Source: Sinotaia quadrata
Lineage: Eukaryota > Mollusca > Gastropoda > Architaenioglossa > Viviparidae
Length of the DNA: 64,000 nt
NCBI GenBank assembly: GCA_028829895.1
Contig: CM054181.1
Location: forward strand, 114,381,360 to 114,445,359
Reading direction: 5' to 3'
Shown: piece by piece, positions 1 through 13,639 of the stretch
Position numbering within the stretch: position 1 is the stretch's first letter
Layout of the letters: the number at the start of each line of letters is the position of its first letter
The notes under the pieces: model-generated
Database searches by the model: none
The model's input: the letters and a program-made list of their open reading frames with translations, nothing else
Told to the model about the DNA's origin: nothing
Position numbers and translations under genes: made by a program

Positions 1-703
1 TTCATAATGTTCTACAGGTTTATATACATTACATTAGTAAGAAAGGTGACAATTCATAATGTTCTACAGGTTTATATACATTACATTAGCAAGTAAGAAA
101 GGTAACAATTCATAATGCTCTACAGGTGTACATAAATTACAATAGTAAGTAAGAAAGGTGACAATTCATAATGCTCTACAGGTGTACATAAATTACAATA
201 GTAAGTAAGAAAGGTGACAATTCATAATGCTGTACAGGTGTACATAAATTACAATAGTAAGTAAGAAAGGTGACAATTCATAATGCTGTACAGGTGTACA
301 TAAATTACAATAGTAAGTAAGAAAGGTGACAATTCATAATGCTCTACAGGTGTACATAAATTACAATAGTAAGTAAGAAAGGTGACAATTCATAATGCTC
401 TACAGGTGTACATAAATTACAATAGTAAGTAAGAAAGGTGACAATTCATAATGCTCTACAGGTGTACATAAATTACAATAGTAAGTAAGAAAGGTGACAA
501 TTCATAATGCTCTACAGGTGTACATAAATTACAATAGTAAGTAAGAAAGGTGACAATTCATAATGCTCTACAGGTGTACATAAATTACAATAGTAAGAAA
601 TGTGACAATTCATAATGCTCTACAGGTGTACATAAATTACAATAGTAAGAAATGTGACAATTCATAATGCTCTACAGGTGTACATAAATTACAATAGTAA
701 GTT
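1..703. repeat. 56-bp minisatellite array, truncated by window edge
   Basis: About 12 head-to-tail copies of a 56-bp unit. The word acaattcataatgct recurs at 161, 217, 273 and onward, always followed by ctctacagg or ctgtacagg and tacataaattacaatag. The first copies and the last two are variant units, the latter with a shortened taagtaag block. The array enters from the left edge, so its true length is unknown. Confidence 0.95.
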
Positions 704-849
704 ACGCGAAAAGTGACGATCAATAAGAACCTAGTTTAGAATGATATATGCACCTGACCTATAATTTGAAAAAGACGAGATTAGACGAGGTTAAACGAGA
801 TTTAAAACGAATGGTACACGGCCTATGAATTGTGAAAATCTCAACGCAT

Positions 850-1075
850 TGATTATTATAAAACCATTACTCACTACTGACTCAAATACTGATTGTTATA
901 AAACCATTACTCACTACTGACTCAAATACTGATTGTTATAAAACGATTACTCACTAATGAGTCACATACTTGTTCATTATGAAACTATTACTTACTGCTA
1001 ACTCATTATTATAAACTATTACTCACTACTGACTGAAATACTGATTATTATTATACAACTATTATTCACTTCTTA
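850..1075. repeat. Degenerate ~40-bp tandem repeat
   Basis: Roughly five copies of a unit containing ttataaaaccattactcact and actgactcaaatactg. The first two are almost identical and the later ones are increasingly diverged, with small indels. Confidence 0.85.
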
Positions 1076-1653
1076 ATTCCAGAGTTAAAAAATAACTGAA
1101 ACACCACTTGTATTGTACTTTTCACGGACAAAACATGGAGCTAGCAGTTGAAGACTCATTCATCTTCCAATTCCAGACTCAGCACTCTAGACAGATCTGA
1201 AGACTGGAATTTATTGTAAATTTTAATCATTCAATAATATATAATAAATCAAAATATTTCAGTTAATGCTAAAAATATTTTAGAATATATTAAAAGATTT
1301 AAATTTTTATTTCACTTTTGATTTTTGTCCAAATAAAGGGAGGTCTTAGCAATTGATGGTTTAGTTTTCGCTGCACGAAACGTCTGGTAGTCGAGGGAGT
1401 TAGAACAAAGCAAGATACATCCCTAGATGAGAAGTTGATGAAAAACTACTAAAGGGAGTGTACTGTGTTTCAGTTTCTAACTAATGAATAATGAAGGGCA
1501 CGCACTGTATTTCTATATCTGTTGTCTCCGACAAACAAATAATGAATAGGGTGTCTTAATTTCACCGACTTCCTGACACCATCTATGACACTGGGGAAAG
1601 GGGAGAGGGTGCATCTAGAAGACTATAGGGGTGAAGTGATTTATGTGATTTAA
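1076..1653. other. Unannotated AT-rich DNA
   Basis: No credible coding frame, tandem repeat or transposon end is visible here. Confidence 0.6.
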
Positions 1654-1720
<67 letters not shown>

Positions 1721-1728
1721 GAGAGAGA
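1654..1728. repeat. Compound (TG)n-(AG)n microsatellite
   Basis: About 10 TG units run directly into about 27 GA units, with one GC interruption in the GA part. Confidence 0.97.
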
Positions 1729-2172
1729 ACAAAGATGCCTGCACGTGTTTATGAAATAATTATTATATTTATGCTGCAAATTATTTAATGTAGCTAGAAT
1801 TGGAATAAACTTCGTGCACAAGTGTTAATTCGATCCGATAAGCGACTCCTGATATCTTGCCAGTTTTGAAACACCTGACAGCACATATTGTTTTTATAAT
1901 GTGTATGTATTTGTTTCACTTATTTTGCCACGGCATATATTGCTGCTCCCTCAGTTCATCTAGTAAGTATTAAACACAGAATATCGTACGTTACATTATG
2001 GTGTTATTTTACATTCGTGATCGTTAAAGGTTACACAGACAAACGCCAACAATTTGCCTGGATTGCAAATGTATACGAAAGCGTTTTAAATTAAAAGTGA
2101 TATTACTTTGTGCTAAGAAAATCTATATTATTTATTTTTAAACGTAAAAGTTTAAATAAGATTAGACAACGG

Positions 2173-2173
<1 letters not shown>
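1729..2173. other. Unannotated AT-rich DNA
   Basis: Nothing recognisable on either strand; it separates two microsatellites. Confidence 0.6.

Positions 2174-2268
<95 letters not shown>
2174..2268. repeat. Uninterrupted (TG)n microsatellite, 95 bp
   Basis: About 47 perfect TG units. The Cys-Val and His-Thr reading frames over it are artefacts. Confidence 0.98.
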
Positions 2269-2269
<1 letters not shown>

Positions 2270-2829
2270 CGATAGCAGTTTTACATCACCACTGGAGCTT
2301 TCATTGATCATTTCCTCATCAGACATTCTCCGACCTGAAGTGCCCCAGTGGGACCCCACAGCTTCGCATTGCGTTCCGAGGTGAAAGGCGGGAGGGCTGG
2401 CGGAAAGGGGAGAAATGTTTGGCGCGAACCCTCAACCGCCCTCACGCTTCGTTACAGGAGGAAAAAATCATTCACAAATGTTTTGAAAAGGACACTTCGT
2501 TATTAATCAATTTTATCCTGAGGCCGGAAAGCTACTTGCTTAATTGACAGAGTGAAGTGTCGTAGCCGTCAGACTTAGTCCTTACATGTGCGCCAGGGTC
2601 CAAATATAGCGAAATAAATGACAGTTCAGTGATTTCCCCTTGCAAACACTTTTTGTTTGCCTCTTATTACCGTTCTTGTGAAGGGGTTATTCAAATATCA
2701 TTCAAGCAGGGCCTAGGTTTTAAAAGAGAAATAAACATGTCAGTTGTCTGACAACTCTTTATGTCCAAATATTGGTTTTAAACAAAAAAATTTTAAACAC
2801 AAAACAAAGAAAATAAAATCGTTGTCATT
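2269..2829. other. Unannotated DNA with a weak tRNA-like box
   Basis: No coding signal. At about 2593-2610 the text cagggtccaaatat loosely resembles a pol III B box, preceded by gtagccgtcagactt. This could be a decayed SINE, but no second copy was seen in the window. Confidence 0.3.
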
Positions 2830-3030
2830 TGTGTGTGTGTGTGTGTGTGTCCTGATAAATAATTGTATGTACATCACCATCATTATTTCTATTATCATTA
2901 TGATCGTTTTCGACATTGTCATCATCATCATAACCATTCTTTATTATTAAATATTACTGTCGTCGCCATTGCTGTCGTCATCATCATAACCGTTATTATT
3001 ATTGATATTATTATTACTGTTGCTAGTAGA
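2830..3030. repeat. (GT)n followed by ATC/ATT-rich trinucleotide tract
   Basis: A 20-bp GT run at 2830-2850 is followed from 2872 by interrupted catcatcat/attatt triplets, giving spurious His- and Ile-rich frames. Confidence 0.85.
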
Positions 3031-4689
3031 AAACCCCGTCGCTGCCAGGGTTTAGAAAGCGATAGGTATTAAATAAATTAATATCACAAATAATTTAATG
3101 GTTTAGTATGATGGGCCGCGGTAGACTCTGACCTCTATGTCCATCCAGAGGCGGAGGAAAGGGATAAGCCACGACTCTGTGTACATTTAAGCTTGTAGTT
3201 CCCTCCCTTCCTGTGACTTGTGAATATTATATAAATTCCCACCACCATCACCACGGGGACGGGTATAAGATGGTCATGTTGGAAGAGGGAGAGAACCGCA
3301 CTCCATGTAACATTGCTTTCTTGCAGGTGCCCGTGCATTACCGGATATACGTTTTCTTTTTGTAGTTTACTCCTAAACACTTTCGTTTTTTATTAGTCTA
3401 CAAGACTGATTCCTCATAAGAAGACTGAAGGCAAGAATTAAACTCACTAGATATGTTTAAAGGCAGGGACTTTGTAAATGTTATACCTATTTTTTCATTA
3501 AAAATAATGATGGGTGGTATTTATTATTCATATCTTTACCCACCCACTCTCCCGTCTATAGTCTTTACTTTCTTTCGATCTTCTTTCGATTTTAATTTTC
3601 TAATATTTATTTCAAACATTTCTAATGAATATCAGTTTACCTATAATTGAATTAAACATAAAAATTTGCAAACAGATTAACAGTTTAGGATAAATTCTTG
3701 AAAAACAAATGCAGTTAACATTTTTAAAATGTACTTTTATGCTTTCGATATTTACTCGTCTACCCACTCACTATCCCTCCCCCCCCACACTATACACAAA
3801 CATGTTCACACAAATATACTAACAAACACGTAGATTTATTTGTGTGCGTGTGTGAATGCGTACGTGTGTTTGTGTGTGTATGTGTGTGAATCATATATCA
3901 TGTTTCATAGAGAAAGAAATATAGATTATTTTTTTTGAATGTTTGGGATCTATAATAGAAATAGGATATTTAATTTCTTGTAAAAAGCAGCGTTCTTCAT
4001 CTAATGAAATGAACTTAACTTTGAAATGTAAGAAACACAATTTCTCTCTCTTTATTTCCAGTTAAGGATATTCATTCTCTCCGTCTCTAATTTCTTAAAC
4101 TCGTATTTCTGTGGCACAGGGATTTCTGTTTTTGGTGCTCTTGCTATCATTGCACTGTGGCCCTATTAATCAGAAAATGAGTACTGCATCCTAATGCTGC
4201 CATCTGATAACTACAGCTGAAAATGTATGTTTATCTGTCTCGGTGTCCATGTGTCTTTGATTCTCAACTGCAGGAAGAGAAAAAATATGCTTAAATTTTG
4301 CAAGGAGGCGTGAATTATCCCTGGGATGGAGATAAGGAGTTAGAGCCCGCCTCTGGCCCCTGGAGGAATGTTTAAATAAATAAATTATTTGTTGATATCA
4401 ATTGCATTTTAAAAATCAATACTGTAGAAGGAAATTTGTGCGTGTATGGCCTGCTAACACGTCCACATAGATGGAAGTGGATAATTTATTGAAAAGGTGT
4501 TATGGGGTTGATATTTATCTAAATCTGTTTATATGGATCAATCAGACTTTGGATATAACATTTTCCCCTTCACTGACTTCAAAGAACAAACTCTTATAGT
4601 CATAGCCGGAAGTTTTATGTAATTGTTAATGACCACATACTTAAGACCTTTAATACTTCTGTTCACATTTATCAAAACAACATCAGTGT
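3031..4689. other. Unannotated DNA
   Basis: A 1.6-kb stretch without a supported gene. It includes a short imperfect GT-rich patch at 3838-3890 and a C-run near 3779-3786. Reading frames are short and show no family resemblance. Confidence 0.5.
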
Positions 4690-4815
4690 TTAAAATTAAA
4701 GCAATTTTATCAACATTAGGCTAATTTTATCAACAGTAGTTTTAGCAACAGCCATTTGAGCAACAACGATTTTAACAACAGAAATTTTAACATAAGCCAT
4801 TTTAATAACACCAAT
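4690..4815. repeat. Degenerate 15-18-bp tandem repeat
   Basis: Successive variants of attttatcaaca, gttttagcaaca, gattttaacaaca and cattttaataaca form a short decayed array. Confidence 0.6.
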
Positions 4816-6134
4816 TTATGTCTCTTGAAACAATGTTTGCCGTTTTGCAATCACGTAAATAAAAAAAAAAAATACCAGCAAATTAAAATTGTATATGCGG
4901 CACGTTCCAAGTTCCTGATTAATTAACTGTCAATCTCTATCTGAATATTTATCCTTAAATTACACACAGATAAATTACATTCAGCCAATTAATCACTCAC
5001 CAACTGGATCTTGGTCTTGCGGTTGAGAGTGACTAAGTCAGACCTTGAAAGTTCTACCCATTGGTTGACTTCCCTCTCAAGCGTTACTTGTCTTAGAATA
5101 ACAGAGCTACAGCACTATCTTGTCCGTCAATCTGTCTTCTAGCCCTCAACAAATCTCTCATTCCAATCTTTAATTCTTTTCACATTAGTTATTTACTTTC
5201 TTTTTCCTAGTACCAAGAATAACATTACAGTTACAAAATCATTTTAAAATACAATATTAGCAAAAGGAAAACTATACAATTTGTAATAAGTATAAAAATA
5301 ATTCAATCTTTATAAAATCGTGTTTTACCATCTCAGATAATTCCTACTTTCCTGCTTCTCTCACCGCAGAGGGACATAGATATGGGCCACCAAAAATTCA
5401 AGTGAGAGCACCACCCACCTAGTGAGGGTATTTATGCTAAAGTTGGATTCTACGTGTTAATCTCCCCCTCTAGACATAATCCCTCTCTTGTCTCATCCTT
5501 TGTGCCATAGTCTCGGTTGAGTGACTCTACTCAAAAGGCTGCCCTGTGAGCGCAGGTCTGGTGCCTTTAGAAGATGCCCAACTCTAGTCTCAGGTATGGT
5601 AGTGTCCCTTTGATGCGCATATTGTTATGTAACCTACACGTTACCTGGCCATGCGGCTGTTTCTGTCGCCTCAGCCCTCTTTGAATCTCTAGTCCTACAT
5701 CGAGATCAAAGTTCAATTGTCTAAAATTCTTAACACAGTTTTCTAGATGGTTAAAAAAAAAAAAAGAGAATGTTTTTAGCAGTGGCTTACAATTAAAGTT
5801 AAAGCATCAAAGAATGTGTGAGTGATTCAACTTTAATTAGGAAAGATTTTCAGTGTCTGTTTGCATTTTCTGTCCACAGTATACTTTGAAACAAGATAAT
5901 GTGTTTAGACATTTAAATTGATCACATTTATATAAACAAGAAACAATGGTTATAATTCAAATCATTCAAATCAAATTTGTGTCATCATCTGTTCTCTGAC
6001 ACACTGACAAGATTTGCTCTAACACCAAGATCTATTCTATGATGCTGACAAGATACAAATCTGTTGAACACTAATCTCAAATAGCATGAAAAATGAAATT
6101 AGATAAGATGACAGTTTAAGAAATAATTTTCGAA
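4816..6134. other. Unannotated DNA
   Basis: Mostly AT-rich. A more balanced patch at 5020-5720 has no open frame of note and no repeat partner in the window. A poly-A run lies at 4860-4872. Confidence 0.5.
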
Positions 6135-7500
<1,366 letters not shown>

Positions 7501-8865
7501 GTCTCTCGGCCGGAGTATGCTCGGACAGATGAGTAATTAATAATATAACATGCGAGAAGTGTCAACTAGAGTAAGTTAAAATATGGACAACAGATGTTAG
7601 AATACTTAAATAGGTGTGTTATAGAAACCCAAATTTAGACTGATGTGCTAGATGGTGCATCTGAAAGTCAGGACAATTCTCTACGGCAAACTTGGAGAAC
7701 ATGTTTAATTGCGCAATTATAAACAATGTATATAAGGAGGGACATTACTATTTTATCTCCAATCTGGAACTTTGTATGATCTCACCAGCTGGAGTAAAAG
7801 GCGACTAATTTAACTGCTACTCCTACAACCCATCTTAAAATTGGTACAAGTTGTTGACTCAGCTAAGCAAAGGCTGCTTGTGTCAACCACTACATCTATA
7901 TATATCATTGGCCCATGCTGAGTCGTCAAACCACGCCTTCATTCCCAGGATCCAGGGGACAAAACCACCAATGCTGTCATGAGCTGAGGGACAGATTTTC
8001 CTCTGGTCCAAGATAAGTTAAATAAGAGAACACCCAAAGGACATTGCATTGCTGTTATGGCCATTGGTATACTGTGTGCACTAAAATTTCATTAATAATG
8101 ATGACGTCATGGGTCCGCATTTATCCTAATCTACCAGGACATTTACTTCATTATTTCTTCTTTTATTTAATTTCCTTTCTTTATTAAATTCCTTTCAAAT
8201 TATCATTCTTGACTCCATGTCTCATCCTATCATGTGTTATAGGGACCATATTTACCAAGGAAGTCTTGGAACTTCGAGCTAATTATTAATTAGCCTAGTT
8301 TAGCCTAGACTAGACAGTTCACGATGCATCATATCCATAATGCAATCCTTTTATTTGATTACTGATTGTGCGCATGCGTAGCTGGCAAATGGGGTTAAGT
8401 TTCCAGTAAGCAGGAAAGGAAACACTGTATTTTTGTTGTCTTTCTCTCCTCCTTCATTCACATGTAACCAAATGCAACAGTGATTAAAGTTGTGTGTTAA
8501 ATATTTTGAGAGAATGTTTTTTTTTTTCTCCAAAGCGTTTAAACATAACAGTTAACTTAGCTACACTGAAATTTCTCTCCATAAATTGCTCTCTCACGAA
8601 ATCAGAACATAATAAATGGATCTAACCAGAATTAAAAAGAAGTTTTAAGGCCTATAAACACAAATACTCAGAGAAAGACATTGCATGTTTTAAAATTAAA
8701 ATGTAAATGTAAATTCACTACTGGTAGTAAATGCCTGTTTTACAAAAAAAATAATATCAGGTGTCAAACTTTTCCGTCAGTCTTTGTTTGGAGTTCATCT
8801 TTTTTCCGGCATATGCTAACATTTTTGGATTTAGGTTTTCAAACTTTTTTCAACAAAATTAAATT
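7501..8865. other. Unannotated DNA
   Basis: No supported gene. The 7740-8060 part is less AT-rich and could be a decayed dispersed repeat, but it has no second copy here. A CRE-like TGACGTCA lies at about 8102-8109. Confidence 0.45.
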
Positions 8866-8955
8866 TGGCCTTATCTAGAGAACACAATGGCCTTATCTAG
8901 AGAACAAAATGGCCTTATCTAGAGAACAAAATGGCCTTATCTAGAGAACAAAATG
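8866..8955. repeat. 22-bp tandem repeat, four copies
   Basis: The unit ggccttatctagagaacaaa plus tg occurs four times, with a single base difference in the first copy. Confidence 0.95.
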
Positions 8956-9007
8956 ATTAGGTTATATTTTTTTTAAAGAAACAATATAATTGGTCACAAC
9001 CATGACA

Positions 9008-9033
9008 ATAATTTATTGTTTTCGATAAATTAT
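9008..9033. other. Short AT-rich palindrome
   Basis: ataatttat and ataaattat flank a short centre, giving 9-bp hairpin arms. No function is assigned. Confidence 0.4.
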
Positions 9034-9149
9034 TGTTTTCTCTTTCATCTGTTGGACTGTGCATAAACGAAGACGCGATTAATAATAATGATGACGTACA
9101 TATCAAATCAAAGCGCTTGTGAACACCTTTAACGTGTCACTAGTTGAAA

Positions 9150-9810
9150 ATATAAATTGAATTAATTTTGTTACATTCTTAAAAGACTGATGTATATTTA
9201 TGTTAGTTGTTACTTTATTAAAATATTTAATGAGCATTCAAGTATTTTTTATATTGTTAAAACGTTACATATTCATTAATCAATATTGTTACTTTATTAA
9301 TAAATGTTTAATAATCATTCATCTAAGTTTTCTTACGTAATTAAAACGTATAATAAGCATTCAGGTCAGTTTTCTTGCACTGTAAAATGTTTATTGGATA
9401 TTTAGTTTATTTTTCCTATTTTGTTTACATCTTACTTGATCATCCATATAAATTTTGTTATATTGTTAAAATGTTTAATGGATCAGGTCAGTTTTAGGAC
9501 TTTGTTAAAATACTGAAATAGTCAGAGAGTTAGAAAGTTTAATGACCATTCAGGCAAGGTCTGTCACATTTTAAAACCTTTAATAGTCAGGAGGTCCAAA
9601 CTTATAACATTTATCTAAAGTTTAATGACCGTTCAGGCAATTTTGTTAGGTTGCTAAAATATTTATTAGATCTGTGTTGATTTTTGTTGCATTCAGAAGT
9701 TTGGTTACAGTGTCATAAACGTGGAATGGTCATCAGGTCTCATACAAGTTGGGCCTCTCTCTCTCTCTCTCTCTGTTACAATGTTTAATGTCAGATAAGT
9801 TTTGTTGCAT
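9150..9810. repeat. Strongly decayed ~55-65-bp tandem array
   Basis: The words ttgttaaaatgtttaat, gatcattcag and caggtcagttttgtta recur in order about ten times with many substitutions and indels. A short CT run lies near 9753-9772. Confidence 0.65.
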
Positions 9811-10488
9811 TTCTACAATGTCACTCAGATTTGGCATACAAAACATGTGACATGCAATTCCGTCACGCTGAATGTTTCTTTTCATTTTTTCCTGTGGGGA
9901 AAACCTCATAAGAGGAAAACATCATCAAATGACCTGTACTCTTGACACTTATTTTTTTTTTTTATCGTTCACCGAGTCTCAAAGTGTTGCATCACCCCAC
10001 ATGGAACGATAGCAGCAATGTTTCTTTTCCTTTTTTATTTTTTAATGTTTGCCCAGTTCAGTGCCTATCCACTTTTCGTTTGTGTCCCTGCATTTTGTGT
10101 TTGTTGTCGACTAACAGGAAATTATGTCGCGTAACTCCCAGCTTAATTAAAATCGTGTTGCGAATAAAAGGCCGAGCGACAAGGCTGTTGAAATACAGAC
10201 AACCAAACTGCAGTGAAGAAAAGAAAAAGGGGAGCGGGGAGGTGCTGAGGTGCGTTGATGTAAAGTAAGCGTCGGGCCTGACAAACGTGCGAGTGAAAAT
10301 TATTGAGCAAGCTTGACATTGCATCTGCACTGGAGAGAGATGTAATTATCTCCCTTTGAGGAAACGTGTCGCTTAAGAAATACAATTGCTAACATTTGTA
10401 AAATTTAAGGTGTGCAAGGAAAAAAATTTCTTATAGTTAGCAAATTTTTAAAATATAATATAATCATGCTTATTTTGCGCGCTCGCGA
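9811..10488. other. Unannotated DNA
   Basis: No repeat. Overlapping frames of 80-108 codons on both strands at 9942-10385 have no recognisable domain, and homopolymer runs (T11, A/G runs) make coding unlikely. Confidence 0.45.
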
Positions 10489-10525
<37 letters not shown>

Positions 10526-10644
10526 CACATAGATGCACATTATGCAAAACATATGACGTTAATAAGCACACATACAAACTCGCTCGTGCAATTATTCACA
10601 AAGCACACGAACACATAACGAACATCCACAGACAAACACACGAG

Positions 10645-10714
<70 letters not shown>

Positions 10715-10715
10715 C
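10489..10715. repeat. Two (CA)n microsatellites
   Basis: (AC)n at 10489-10518 leads into a short TATA run. A second (CA)n spans about 10648-10715, separated by imperfect CA-rich DNA. Confidence 0.93.
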
Positions 10716-11115
10716 CTATTAGCATGAAATTGTGCTAAAATTTAAAAAGTAAAAGTCATATGGCATACTTATTGAAAAATACATATTTAGAGAAAATATT
10801 ACCAAATGAGGTTCAATTGATTAAATGCTTGTACTCACATGTTCACATCGAAATAATAATTTTCTTTGAAATCACGATAGACGTTAATAAAGAAAATGGA
10901 TGACGAATGGAATGCTTGGAATTAGGCCGTATAATTAAATGAATATAGTCATGAATAAATGCATAAATGAATATTACATTATATACATGAATATTCTCAG
11001 AGATAAATCAGCATACTATACATAAATTAATATAGTCGTAGATTATTAAATAGTGCCCGATATTAATGAATATATATTCATAATTAATGAATAATACCAT
11101 AGACTATTGAATATT
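10716..11115. other. Unannotated AT-rich DNA
   Basis: Contains irregular gaatatta/taatgaata words, perhaps a decayed array; nothing else is seen. Confidence 0.4.
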
Positions 11116-11248
11116 GCCAGAGAGTAATGAACATTGTCAGAGATTAATGACATTGTCAGAGATTAATTACACTGTCAGAAATTAATGACACTGTCAGAGA
11201 TTAATGACACTGTCAGAGATTAATGACACTGTCAGAAATTAATGACAT
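11116..11248. repeat. 19-20-bp tandem repeat
   Basis: About seven copies of a unit close to cagagattaatgacactgt. Confidence 0.9.
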
Positions 11249-11468
11249 CTTACAAAGCCGATGTATCACAAGTTCGTATGGGTGTATTCTGGCGTACTGA
11301 CGGAAGGCGCATTAACAGAACGCATTTTGACAATTATTAATATCGGTGGACCCTGGCCTTTTGCTAGATAACAGTATTGATGATTCTCTAAAGATAAATG
11401 ACACTGGAAAACTTTGACTAGACAGCTGGGGATTGCAGGTAAATTATACTGATAAACGTTTACTAGAC

Positions 11469-11546
11469 AGCTGGGGATTTGACTTACTTGACTTATCTCC
11501 TTGGATTCCCCGTGGAACAAAGGGCCTCAACAACAAGCTGTGGATT
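11469..11546. repeat. 11-bp target duplication around LINE fragment
   Basis: agctggggatt at 11469-11479 and agctgtggatt at 11536-11546 (one mismatch) bracket the insertion. Removing the insert and one copy restores a normal 45-bp unit. Confidence 0.7.
11480..11535 (-). mobile_element. 56-bp 5'-truncated LINE 3' end
   Basis: Read on the minus strand this matches the extreme 3' end of the LINE at 56,428-57,150. The shared words are aggccctttgttccac, gaatccaagga and ataag, that is, the last codons before its stop plus an AAGT-like tail. It is inserted in the 45-bp array with an ~11-bp target duplication, as expected for a heavily 5'-truncated non-LTR retrotransposition event. Confidence 0.75.
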
Positions 11547-11905
11547 GCAGGTAAATTATACTGATAAACGTTTACTAGACGGCTTGGGATTGGAGGTAAA
11601 TGACACTGATAAACGTTTATTAGACAGCTTGGGATTGGAGGTAAATGGCACTGATAAACGTTTACTAGACAGCTTGGGATTGGAGGTAAATGACACTGAT
11701 AAACGTTTACTAGACAGCTTGGGATTGGAGGTAAATGACACTGATAAACGTTTACTAGACAGCTTGGGATTGGAGGTAAATGACACTGATAAACGTTGAC
11801 TGGACGACTGGGAATGGCAAGCGAATGACACAGATAAATGGTAACTAAAAAATTAGGCATGGCTGGTAAATGACACTGATAAACGTTGATTAGGCAGCTG
11901 AAAAT

Positions 11906-13639
11906 GGTAGTGTAACAAGAATTATAATCAACCCCACCATTTCCCCTTCTGTATATTACTCATATTCGATCGATATGATATTTTTGTGTAGATACACTGA
12001 ATTATTTCCCTTTGCTATTGTATTATATTTAACTTTGTTGTTATAATAAATTGATGTCGTATGTTGTAAATCTTCTACTATCGTTTATTACATACATGCA
12101 AGTGCTATGATATTTTGTTAACCTGTCTGTTACCTTGTATTGATGGTTGTTGAATGTGTATGAGGACGAATTAATAATACGTGACGTGAGTCGGAAAGAT
12201 TAGCTTGCAGAAGGCTCGAGTATATAGTTCCATGGTACAAGGTGCGAGTAGACTGTACACACACACATACATGCATATACTTGCACACACATTAACACAT
12301 GCATACACAGAGGCAAACAACTTAAACACTCAAGCACATATACACAATACACACAGTATGCATAGGTATGTGCACTGCACCTGAATGCAGCAAAGGCACA
12401 GCCACGTCCAGAACGGATTTGTCACAATCATCAAAGTTAAAATTCAAGAAAAAGTAATTCATGGTTTAGAAAGGAAACACTCCTGGCACAGAGTGCAAAC
12501 AGTCTAGAGGCTATTCCTGTGCAGCTGCTGTCATTCAAAGCATTTTGGAAATCTCATACGATTGGAAGAACCACTTTGGTCTCCAAGAAGATAATACATC
12601 CCGTATTCAATAACTGAACCACCCTGTCACGATAACCTTATCTTTCAGTATTCCTTCAAACCAGATTTTTAAAAGTTGATATGGATCGAAAGGTCAATGA
12701 CTGGTCTTGTCCACAAACAAGCTCAGACATTGATTATAGTCATAGGACAGAGACAGACAAGAAATAGAGAGAATAAGAATTTTTGTTAAATTGTTGTATG
12801 TAGCATTGTTTAAGTTAAGGTTGTATAATTGTATTCTCCATTTTTGGGAAATCCTCCAAACTGTAAATTTGGAATGAGAAACTTCTCTTGATGAAATTGT
12901 GTACTTATCATATATAGACTTCTTCGTTTCAGCTCCATGTGGAAGATTCTAACTTTATTTTTCTTCTTTTAGAGAATTCCACTACTTATATTTCTGCCTA
13001 TTTTTTGTGGCTAACAATATATTAGTTGCAGATATAAAGTGTGCATGAATATGTCTGAGTAGAGAGGAAAAAAAAAAGGGGGGGGGAGGCATAGTTTATT
13101 TCATATACTCAATGGCTCACAACTGTATCATCTGTTTTTTCCCCCCACAGTGCTTTGAAACCTTCATATTTTCCAGTCTGCTTCTTTTTCATCGTTTCTG
13201 ATTCTACTTAACTTCATTCTTTCAGTCTGCAATGCTACATTCTATGTTCTACATTCGTCCAGTCACCAATTTTGTCGAGCTCTTCATTAAAGACTTCAAT
13301 CAAGTCTTCACTTTTACACTACCAGTCATGCTATGGTAGAGAGCTCATGATGTAACCCTACCCTCCAGCTGCCATTGTGACAGTATCAATTAGGCACGTG
13401 TCAGAGATTACCTCAGCATATAGAACACACTGTTGATGCACAAAGAAAGACAACCCTGTCTTAACAGTTGAACAGTGAACCAGGCGATTGGCTTCTAAAA
13501 TCTATATCTCCTTAAAATAACCCTGAAGTGTGTTTTTATGTTCATCTTTCAGTTCCTTAATCCATCTGGCTGAGGTATTATGCTAATTTGGATTGTTACA
13601 AATATTTTCCCTGAAGGCTTTGGTGTCCTGAATGTTTGG
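11906..13639. other. Unannotated DNA
   Basis: AT-rich at first, with scattered CA-rich words at 12,257-12,370. The 12,380-12,640 part has short frames that could be a decayed mobile-element remnant, but I do not recognise it. Poly-A and poly-G runs lie at 13,070-13,088. Confidence 0.4.

Larger units (their letters stand above)
11394..11905. repeat. 45-bp minisatellite array
   Basis: About ten copies of a 45-bp unit containing gataaacgtttactagac, agcttgggattggagg and taaatgacact. The central five are nearly identical and the outer ones diverged. Because 45 is a multiple of three, frames stay open on both strands; these are not genes. The array is interrupted at 11480-11535 by a LINE fragment. 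Confidence 0.95.

Noticed and set aside
11444..11860. Frames of 91-138 codons resembling a secreted repeat protein
   Set aside because: 45-bp array; frames are open on both strands and cross a LINE insertion.
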